NCBI RefSeq assembly: GCF_025354735.1
Contig: NZ_JANXMI010000134.1
Span: 1 to 64,000 of the forward strand
Reading direction: 5' to 3'
Length of the DNA: 64,000 nucleotides
Origin: Rugamonas sp.
Lineage (GTDB): Bacteria > Pseudomonadota > Gammaproteobacteria > Burkholderiales > Burkholderiaceae_D
Of this stretch, positions 54,530 through 62,204 are shown piece after piece. The notes beneath the pieces were generated by a model, which worked only from the letters and a program-made list of their open reading frames with translations, was not told the origin of the DNA and did no database searches. The stretch's first letter is position 1, and each line of letters opens with the position of its first letter. Made by a program: the position numbers and the translations under genes.

Positions 54530-55431
54530 TCACTGCCAACGAGCGATTCTCTGGCCATGAGTCATTTATTTGCCGATACGGATGGCTGCCGAAGATCTTT
54601 CACGCTATATCGCAAGACCCATTGCTCCTCAAACAAGAAGAGCAGGCAATGCACACGCTTGGAATTGGTCGAAATATGGTCAAGTCATTACAATTTTGGG
54701 CCGAGGCAACCGGAGTGATCACGAGCGCCGGCCCCAAAGGACACATTCCTGGGCCTATCGGAATATGCGTGTTTGGAAAGGACGGTTGGGACCCATACCT
54801 CGAAACCCTTGAGACACTTTGGCTAATGCATTGGCAATTGAGCACAAATGCAGGCCTAGCAGCCTGGGCCGAAGTGTTCGGTGAGGGTAAGCAGGTTCGG
54901 TTCGATAGGCCGCGCTTAGTTGCGGCGTTGGCCCAGCGTGGCGAGAAATCATCGCGTCCGTTGGCAGCTAGCACCCTCGAACAACACGCTTCCATCTTCA
55001 TCCAAACTTATTTTCAGGCAGAGCGCGGTACAGATGACACTTCATGGTGCCCGCTTCAGGATTTGGGATTAATCACAGCAGCAAAGAGCGAAGATAACCG
55101 CATTCTTTATAGCACTGAGGGAAACGCGCCTGTTGGATTGTCGCTCCGTGTATTTGGAATGGCTCTCGTTGATTTCATACTACGGCAGTCCAACGGAACT
55201 TTTTCGGTTGACTTTGGCAGTGTCTTAAAGGGTGCCAACAGCCCCGGTATCGTGTTTCGCATGGACGAGCATCAACTCAGACATTTTATTGACGCTGCAA
55301 TCGCTGGGGCTTTTGAAGGGGCGATGCGGTTCGTCGATACCGCGGACACGCAAAGCGTTATCTTGCTCCCAAAAAAACTAAATTCACAGTATCGCTTGCG
55401 GCTGCAAGAAGAGGCACTAGAACATGCGTAA
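54526..55431 (+). CDS. DUF4007 family protein
   Basis: 301 residues opening with ERFSGHESFICRYGWLPKIFHAI, the hallmark of DUF4007, and continuing with LGIGRNMVKSLQFWAEATGVI, which looks like a winged-helix. The C-terminal part is unassigned. DUF4007 genes are commonly found beside large ATPases and PAPS-reductase-family proteins in defence-type loci; molecular function is unknown, and a DNA-binding or specificity role is inferred from the helix-turn-helix-like region. It overlaps the upstream gene by 4 bp and the downstream ATPase by 8 bp. Confidence 0.85.
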   Translation: MITANERFSGHESFICRYGWLPKIFHAISQDPLLLKQEEQAMHTLGIGRNMVKSLQFWAEATGVITSAGPKGHIPGPIGICVFGKDGWDPYLETLETLWLMHWQLSTNAGLAAWAEVFGEGKQVRFDRPRLVAALAQRGEKSSRPLAASTLEQHASIFIQTYFQAERGTDDTSWCPLQDLGLITAAKSEDNRILYSTEGNAPVGLSLRVFGMALVDFILRQSNGTFSVDFGSVLKGANSPGIVFRMDEHQLRHFIDAAIAGAFEGAMRFVDTADTQSVILLPKKLNSQYRLRLQEEALEHA

Positions 55432-58400
55432 CAACATAATCGACTATCTGGCCTTCGCAGGAAGACACACACGCTCTATCTCCCTGGTCCGCGATCTCTA
55501 CGACAACTGCACCATCGACGGCTATCTACTTACCCCTAACAGCGTCGGGGCAATACGTCAGATTGGTGAGGGAATTGCTTTAGGTCGTGCTCAACGAGCG
55601 TGGAAGATTGTTGGTCCTTACGGCAGTGGTAAGTCCGCCTTAGCCATAGTGCTGGCGCAACTCTTCGCTGGACCTAAAGCGCATCCCGCCGCGTTAAAAA
55701 AGTTGTGCGATATTTCAACGCAAACGGCCGAGCTATTTGAGAAATCTGATCGACTCTCGATACCAGTGGTGGGCGCCCGAATTTCATTTGGACTTGCACT
55801 TGCGACTTCGATATTTGAGGCTGCAGAACAACTTAGTAAATTCAAGCTCTTAGCTTCATTCAAGAAGCAGTTTGATTTCGAAAATCGAACCTACAAGGGA
55901 CGACCATTTGCCGCAACAGCTGGTGAGATGGCAGCTACATTTTCGGAGATCGTTGTCATGGCAGGGCAGCAAGGCCTAGTCCTTTTTATTGACGAGGTCG
56001 GAAAATTTGTCGAATACGCTGCGCTCAATCCAGAAGAAGGCGATCTGATTGCGCTTCAACAAGTTGCAGAAGCGTCATGCACAGCAAACGACGATAAATT
56101 AGTCGTCGTTGCAATGCTCCATCAACACTTCGCTAGCTACGCCTCGGGAATTGGACGAGCCCTTAACGACGAATGGCACAAAGTTGCTGCGCGTTTTGAG
56201 GAAGTGCCGTTCGATGAACCGGTTGAAAGGTACGCCCACTTTGCGAGACATGCCCTTGGGACAACGCCAGATGCCTTAAGAGTCAAGAGTTTGGTCGCAG
56301 AGAGCCGCAAAGTTTACGCGCACGCGTTGAAGAGGGGGATCTTGAGGGCCCCATCCGTTAGTGATAAGAAGCTTTTCGAAAATGCAGAGCTTATCTATCC
56401 GCTGCATCCTCTAACACTCTGTTCACTTGCTACGGTTTCAAAACGCTATGGTCAAAGTGAGCGTTCCTTCCATGCCTTCTTAAACGGAAGTGAGCCTAAA
56501 GGATTGCGTGAATTTGCCGAGCACAACACACTTGGGGCTTGGTACCGGGTAGCGGATCTATACAACTTTCTGTCAGAAGGATACGGTCTTCGCTTCCGCG
56601 ACTTGGGGGCTGAGCGTAGATGGGCATTTGCTCAAGCAGTAATTGAGCGCTTGAGCCTTGATGCGCCTTCGACTTTAGTTCTAAAGACTATCGCGGTTTT
56701 GGAGCTATCCCAATCGGGTGTATTCGTCCCAATCACCGCAGAAACGATTTCGTTTGCATTGGGTGAAGATGACCCAAAGGCTGTCGAATTGACGCTAGCG
56801 AGTCTTTTGGAGCAAGGCATTTTAGTCAAGCAGCGCAGCTCGGCAGCGTATGCTATGGCAGTCTCCGAAGCGGTCAATATCGAGGCGTTGTATGAACGGG
56901 CTGCGCGCGCAAGTGAGGGAGACTTAGCAATAAGCGGGATTAGTAAAACACTATCCCAGCGCCACGTGGTTGCGACGCGTCACTATGCCGAAACAGGAAC
57001 TATTCGGACAATGGGTATCCTCGTTGGGACAGCAGATGCATGGCCGCAGCAACCGGCGGGCAAATCTGATGAAGCAAAACCTGACGCGTGGCTCAAGATA
57101 GTCCTGGTCGTAAAGGGGTCAACCTCCGAAACGCTAGCGTTGGCCCGCTTAAACAAAGAGCTTGATCCCCTCAGCGCGATCACCTGCTTACCCGTATCTA
57201 GCGAAGGTCGCGCGGCGTTAGCTGAGCTTGCTATCTGGCAAACCGTTTCGCGCGAGGTCAACAGTAAACGACTCGACCCGTGGACATCTCGTTACGTCGA
57301 CGGTCGGCTGCAGAACGCTAGCGAAACAGTTGAACGTCTAGTGACTTCGGCATTGATGCCTCATTCCGAGCAGCCCGGTCCTTCCTATTGGAATTCTGGT
57401 CAATTGATTCGCGGAAGCGAGCTCATGAATGCGAACCAAGTGGCGTCTTGGCTGTTCAAAAAGGTGTACAGCCGAGCACCGCGTATTGTCAACGAGCTCA
57501 TCAATAAGGAAAAACCAGCGTCGGCGATTGTTCTCGCACGACAACGATTGTTCGATGTGATATTAAGTGGTGAACCCACGCGCAAAATTTGCGGTGACAA
57601 CGAATTTCCGCCGGAGCGCTTGATACAAACCACATTGCTTCGTGATACTGGAATATGGCAAGAAGCCGACGGGCGCTGGGAATTACGAAATCCAAGCGAA
57701 GACGCTCTTGTAGACATTACACCCGTCTGGAACGAAATATGTGTTCAGCTGAGCGCTGAGTCGCCGCGCACTTTTTCCGGTGTCCTGGAAGCGTTAGCTG
57801 CACCGCCATTTGGAGTTAGAGCAGGTCCCGCAGGGATCTGGGTAGTGCTTTACCTTTGGGTAAATCGCGCTCGATGTGCGGTATTCGAGCGAGGAACCCT
57901 TGTTCTTGAGCTTACTGCGGAACACTTGCAGCGGATGTACAAAAGCCCTAACAACTTTACATTACGCGCACTCGAAAACGCGGAAGGAAGCAAGAAGTTA
58001 ATTGATGAATACCGAGTTGCACTTGCGAGCATCGGCTGTTCTGTCGAAAGTAACACAACGTTCCTAGAAGTTGCCCGGACATTGTATCGATGGTTTACAA
58101 GGCTCCCCGATTATACGAAGCAGACTCTGCAACTTGGAAAGGACGCCGCGCTGATCAGATCGATGCTAAACAAGGCCACGGATCCCATTCAACTATTAAC
58201 GCAGACTCTCAGAGAAAGTCATCTAGAGACCAAGTCCAATTTGGAGTTCTCCGAATGGCTAGCGAATGCCCTAACCGATTTGGGAATGGCACATCGTCGT
58301 CTTCAAGACAACGTTGCGAGCGAACTGAGCAAGGGCTTCGGTATTAGCGGTTCCTTAAGTCGGGTAAGAAACCAACTCCAAGCGGAGTGTTCAAAAGAAG

Positions 58401-58858
58401 CGTCACGACTTGCCGATGCGAAACTGCGGAGTTTTATTCTGCGATGTACTGATCTATTGCATACTGATGAAAAATGGTTAGACTCCGTTGGGAGTTTAAT
58501 TGTGCAACGGCCCCTAGATTCGTGGATTGATGACTCCATGAGCAAGTTTCAAGAAGGACTTTCTGACCTTTGTGGCCGATACAAACGCTGGATGCAATTG
58601 GTCATGCATCGAGGAGAAGCTCCGCGTGCTGCCGACAGATTTGTCGGTCTCACTTTCACAATGTCCGGTGGAGAAGAAGCATCAGTTTTCGTAACAACGA
58701 ATGACACATCTAAATCGATTTCAAAGGATCTGCTTTCGCTGGTCCTAGCCTCATCCAAAGGCGATCCCGAGTTGGCAGCCGCTGCCTTGGCGCAGGCTCT
58801 GGTTGATTTGCAGGGTGACGCGCATGGCGTAATCATGAAAGAGGTGGAAAATGGCTGA
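55424..58858 (+). CDS. Large P-loop ATPase of the DUF4007 operon
   Basis: 1144 residues. Walker A GPYGSGKSALA near residue 64-74 and Walker B LVLFIDEVGKFVEYA near 185-199. The rest is a long helical body with RRW-type and EVA-type segments and no second recognised enzymatic motif. The IDEVGKFxEYA Walker B type resembles large ATPases of BREX-like and phosphorothioation-associated systems, but I cannot assign it to BrxC or DptF. It is cytosolic, with 8-bp overlaps on both sides indicating strict co-expression. Lower GC than the host core. Confidence 0.85.
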   Translation: MRNNIIDYLAFAGRHTRSISLVRDLYDNCTIDGYLLTPNSVGAIRQIGEGIALGRAQRAWKIVGPYGSGKSALAIVLAQLFAGPKAHPAALKKLCDISTQTAELFEKSDRLSIPVVGARISFGLALATSIFEAAEQLSKFKLLASFKKQFDFENRTYKGRPFAATAGEMAATFSEIVVMAGQQGLVLFIDEVGKFVEYAALNPEEGDLIALQQVAEASCTANDDKLVVVAMLHQHFASYASGIGRALNDEWHKVAARFEEVPFDEPVERYAHFARHALGTTPDALRVKSLVAESRKVYAHALKRGILRAPSVSDKKLFENAELIYPLHPLTLCSLATVSKRYGQSERSFHAFLNGSEPKGLREFAEHNTLGAWYRVADLYNFLSEGYGLRFRDLGAERRWAFAQAVIERLSLDAPSTLVLKTIAVLELSQSGVFVPITAETISFALGEDDPKAVELTLASLLEQGILVKQRSSAAYAMAVSEAVNIEALYERAARASEGDLAISGISKTLSQRHVVATRHYAETGTIRTMGILVGTADAWPQQPAGKSDEAKPDAWLKIVLVVKGSTSETLALARLNKELDPLSAITCLPVSSEGRAALAELAIWQTVSREVNSKRLDPWTSRYVDGRLQNASETVERLVTSALMPHSEQPGPSYWNSGQLIRGSELMNANQVASWLFKKVYSRAPRIVNELINKEKPASAIVLARQRLFDVILSGEPTRKICGDNEFPPERLIQTTLLRDTGIWQEADGRWELRNPSEDALVDITPVWNEICVQLSAESPRTFSGVLEALAAPPFGVRAGPAGIWVVLYLWVNRARCAVFERGTLVLELTAEHLQRMYKSPNNFTLRALENAEGSKKLIDEYRVALASIGCSVESNTTFLEVARTLYRWFTRLPDYTKQTLQLGKDAALIRSMLNKATDPIQLLTQTLRESHLETKSNLEFSEWLANALTDLGMAHRRLQDNVASELSKGFGISGSLSRVRNQLQAECSKEASRLADAKLRSFILRCTDLLHTDEKWLDSVGSLIVQRPLDSWIDDSMSKFQEGLSDLCGRYKRWMQLVMHRGEAPRAADRFVGLTFTMSGGEEASVFVTTNDTSKSISKDLLSLVLASSKGDPELAAAALAQALVDLQGDAHGVIMKEVENG

Positions 58859-59678
58859 GCAAAAACGCGTTAGACACATTTTGAGTCTCTCTGGCGGCAA
58901 GGACAGTGCCGCGCTGGCGATCTACATGCGCGATCGCGTCCCGGAAATGGAATATATCTTTAGCGATACCCAGAAAGAACTGCCAGAGACCTACGAATAT
59001 TTGGAGCGTATTTCCAGCTTCTTGGGGAAAGAAGTAGTTAGACTAAATGCGGATGTGGGCTTCGACCATTGGTACGAAATGTATGGTGGAATGATTCCCT
59101 CTAACCATCGCCGGTGGTGTACTCGTGCATTGAAATTGAAGCCCTTTGAGCAATACTGTGGCGACCAAGAGGTCATCAATTATGTCGGTCTTCGTGCCGA
59201 GGAGAATCGTAGTGGCTACATAAGTCACAAGCCTAACATCACTGCAGTTTATCCTTTTAAAGAAGATGGCCTCGTTCTTCGGGACATTGAAGAGATTCTC
59301 AGAACGTCCGGCGTGGGCATGCCTCCATACACTCAATGGGGCCGCACTCGTTCAGGATGCTATTTTTGTTTCTACCAGCAGAAGATCGAGTGGGTAAAAC
59401 TCAAGGAAACGCACCCTGATCTCTACGATAAGGCAAAAGCATATGAAAAGCCTTATGAGAAAACTGGCAATTTCTTCACTTGGAGCCAAGGCGAGAGTCT
59501 TGAGGAACTTGAACAGCCAGCTAGGATGGATCAAATTCGCCGCGAACACGTAATTCGGATAGTACGACAAAAGGATCGGAAGGAGAATGCAACTCTTGCT
59601 GAGGTGTTTTCTGAAGCTGACAGAGCAGAGGAACCAGAGGATGACGATGAACAAGGCTGCCTGATATGTCAACTGTAG
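58851..59678 (+). CDS. PAPS-reductase-family protein (DndC/BrxP-like)
   Basis: 275 residues. The PP-loop motif SLSGGKDSAALA (near 13-24) binds ATP; RRWCTRALKLKPF carries the conserved Cys and basic residues. Further cysteines in SGCYFCFYQQ and the terminal CLICQL could hold an Fe-S cluster, as in DndC. In Dnd and some BREX loci such proteins activate sulfur or nucleotides for DNA modification or restriction. There is no cysteine desulfurase (DndA) or DndD/E here, so classic phosphorothioation is not shown. Overlaps the ATPase by 8 bp. Confidence 0.88.
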   Translation: MAEQKRVRHILSLSGGKDSAALAIYMRDRVPEMEYIFSDTQKELPETYEYLERISSFLGKEVVRLNADVGFDHWYEMYGGMIPSNHRRWCTRALKLKPFEQYCGDQEVINYVGLRAEENRSGYISHKPNITAVYPFKEDGLVLRDIEEILRTSGVGMPPYTQWGRTRSGCYFCFYQQKIEWVKLKETHPDLYDKAKAYEKPYEKTGNFFTWSQGESLEELEQPARMDQIRREHVIRIVRQKDRKENATLAEVFSEADRAEEPEDDDEQGCLICQL

Positions 59679-59710
59679 ACGTGGTACCTCGCTAATTAGA
59701 ACGGGTTAAT

Positions 59711-62143
59711 ATGGCATTCGAATTCAAAGCACGAGTTTTACTCGAACTAGGAGCAGAGCTAATCAGCTCCGACGCGGTTGCAATTTATGAGCTGGTCAAA
59801 AACTCGCTGGACGCAGATGCCACTATCGTGCGGATTAGTGTTGACATTGCTATGCAGTATTCGACGTGGCAGCAGTTGACAGATTTGTTGCATGGGCAGA
59901 TACATCTGCGAGACCTATCCAAACCCGGCGATTTTTCGATTGAAGAGTTCAACAACGAAATTTCCATGCACCTCGACCCGTCGGCCGCGGCGCCATCAAT
60001 TGAATGCTTCAAGGCGGCTTACGGGCAGCCAAAATCGTTTGAAGAGGCGATTTTCAATCTGTCCTTAGCGTATGAGAAATCGAACAAGATTTCTGTCCAA
60101 GACAATGGTCGCGGGATGTCGTTCGCAGAACTGAAATCAAACTATTTGACAGTCGGCACGCCGGAGAGATTAAAGGCGAAACAAGATGCCATCGCCTTGA
60201 CTCTCGGATCGACTCCACGTCTTCAATATACAAAGACAGATGCCAAACTGCCACTGGGCGAAAAAGGTATTGGGCGCTTATCCGCCATGCGAATCGGTCA
60301 TTGCATAACCGTGCAGTCTAAGGGACTTAACGAAAATAATTGGAACTTTCTTGAGCTCGACTGGCGACCTGCGTTTAATGATCCTACCTTAAACGCGGAT
60401 GCGCCTGAGCTGGACTTCCAACCTCGCGCTGCAACTTGCGCTTCAACTGACGTGGACAAAACGGGTACCAGCATCTTTATTTCTGACTTGCAGTCAGACT
60501 GGTCGCGCGAAAAAATTCAACGGATTGCCAACAGCGATTTGGCGAAATTAGCGGACCCTTTCGCAAAGGCAAGAGCTAACAAATTTATGGAAGTGGTCTA
60601 CCAAGGCACTTCTATTTCCGTGCCAACACTGGACCCTGAGCCTCTTGGTCACGCTGATGCGATCGTTGAAGCCACGTTTAGATATGAAGCTAACGGTGCA
60701 CCGAAACTCGCGGTACACATCAATTACCTCACACACAAGAAGGAAAGGACTCTCCACATTGAAGGTGATCATCTTCGGGCTTGCGTTCGTGAGGAAATGG
60801 GCACGAAGAAGAATGCAAAGCCGAAGTTTCAAGTTGATGGCGAAATTGTAGCCCGCGCATTGGAGCACCTTGGCCCATGGGATCTAAAGTTTTATTGGTT
60901 CAACCGCGGAAGAATTCAACGCAACCAGCGTGAGATCTATGACACTCAGGTTAAAGGCTTCTTGGAACAGTGGGCCGGTGGATTCCTTGTGTATCGTGAT
61001 GGGTATCGGGTTTACCCCTATGGTGAACGAAAAGACGATTGGCTCGACTTGGACCGTAAGGCGTTGGCGTCGAGTGCATATAAGTTGAATCGAGCCCAGA
61101 TCGTAGGATATCTCCGGTTTTCGTCAATTGCGAATCCGATGTTACTTGATCAGACGAACCGAGAAGGGTTCCGAGACTCAACTGATAAGGAGGCGCTTCG
61201 TCGGCTGCTTAGGTGCATTACTGCCGGCTTCGTCCGACAATTTCTTGAAGAGGTTGATCGGGACGTTGAGCAACCGATTGAAGAGGTAAAACTGCTCGTT
61301 AGTGAGCGGATTTCGACCTCAAAGGGGTTGGCAATTGAGAGTTTGAAACGTATTCAAAGCGGAGCTCCCTCGGAATCCAAAAATGTCGCAACTGTAATGC
61401 ATCACTTGGAAGAGGTCAGCGATGCGTGGGAGCGCGCGAAATTACGGATCGAGAGCTTTGACAAAGAGATTGAGGGTTTTATTCATTTGGCTGGCGTTGG
61501 GCTAATGCTCGAATTCATAGCGCATGAGTTAGCGAGAGTCACGCAGGACACCCTAAGGGCAGTTGTATCAGGAAAAATGTCGCCACAAGCGGTAGAAGCC
61601 CAACTGAAGACGCTCGAAAAGCGACTTCGCATATTGGATGAACTCAGCATTCCTGGTCGTCAAATTCGTCAGCAAAACAGCATCTTAGAAATTGCCCAAC
61701 TTCTCGTAGACTTCCATCAATCGAAGGCCGCCCGAATGGGAATTCAACTGACGATAGCGCCACTGTTTGAGAAGTCACCGTGGCAAGAAAGAGTCGAGAA
61801 GGGACAAGTTCTTCAGATCTTGGACAACCTTCTGAGTAATGCTTTTTATTGGCTCGACAATAGATTAGATCGATCAGTTACTGGCACAATACACGTCGAA
61901 CTCGATAAGTCTAGACGTGAAGTTCGGGTGACAGACAATGGTCCTGGCATTCCAGATGAGCGCGCCGAGGCAATTTTCGAGAAGTTCATGACTACGAAGC
62001 CACCACGGGAGGGGCGCGGTCTCGGCCTATATATAGCACGGCGATTGGCTGAGGAAAATGATGCGACTTTGGAACTGGCTCCTGCAGATAGCGATGGCAT
62101 GGCGCGCACGTTCGTACTTGCCTTCGGAAAAAAAACCGACTAG
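59711..62143 (+). CDS. Protein with two GHKL ATPase domains (HSP90/MutL-like plus histidine-kinase-like)
   Basis: 810 residues, no membrane segment. The N-terminal GHKL domain has DAVAIYELVKNSLDADAT, VQDNGRGMSFAEL and LGEKGIGRLSAMR, typical of HSP90/MutL-like HATPase_c_3. After a long middle region comes an H-box-like helix (LEFIAHELARVTQDTLRAV, near 600), then a second ATPase with DNLLSNAFYWLDN, VTDNGPGIP and REGRGLGLYIARRLAEEN, as in histidine kinases. It could sense an input through the first domain and phosphorylate its own His. The next gene looks like its receiver partner. Confidence 0.87.
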   Translation: MAFEFKARVLLELGAELISSDAVAIYELVKNSLDADATIVRISVDIAMQYSTWQQLTDLLHGQIHLRDLSKPGDFSIEEFNNEISMHLDPSAAAPSIECFKAAYGQPKSFEEAIFNLSLAYEKSNKISVQDNGRGMSFAELKSNYLTVGTPERLKAKQDAIALTLGSTPRLQYTKTDAKLPLGEKGIGRLSAMRIGHCITVQSKGLNENNWNFLELDWRPAFNDPTLNADAPELDFQPRAATCASTDVDKTGTSIFISDLQSDWSREKIQRIANSDLAKLADPFAKARANKFMEVVYQGTSISVPTLDPEPLGHADAIVEATFRYEANGAPKLAVHINYLTHKKERTLHIEGDHLRACVREEMGTKKNAKPKFQVDGEIVARALEHLGPWDLKFYWFNRGRIQRNQREIYDTQVKGFLEQWAGGFLVYRDGYRVYPYGERKDDWLDLDRKALASSAYKLNRAQIVGYLRFSSIANPMLLDQTNREGFRDSTDKEALRRLLRCITAGFVRQFLEEVDRDVEQPIEEVKLLVSERISTSKGLAIESLKRIQSGAPSESKNVATVMHHLEEVSDAWERAKLRIESFDKEIEGFIHLAGVGLMLEFIAHELARVTQDTLRAVVSGKMSPQAVEAQLKTLEKRLRILDELSIPGRQIRQQNSILEIAQLLVDFHQSKAARMGIQLTIAPLFEKSPWQERVEKGQVLQILDNLLSNAFYWLDNRLDRSVTGTIHVELDKSRREVRVTDNGPGIPDERAEAIFEKFMTTKPPREGRGLGLYIARRLAEENDATLELAPADSDGMARTFVLAFGKKTD

Positions 62144-62204
62144 TCGGGAAATTGCAGATGCCTCTGCAACGTGTGGATCTGAAGTTCAGAGAAAAGAGGA
62201 AAAC

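Noticed and set aside
58851-59678. Complete phosphorothioation (Dnd/Ssp) system
   Set aside because: Only the DndC-like PP-loop enzyme is present; no DndA/IscS-type desulfurase, DndB, DndD or DndE, nor SspB/SspD/SspE, is visible in the window.
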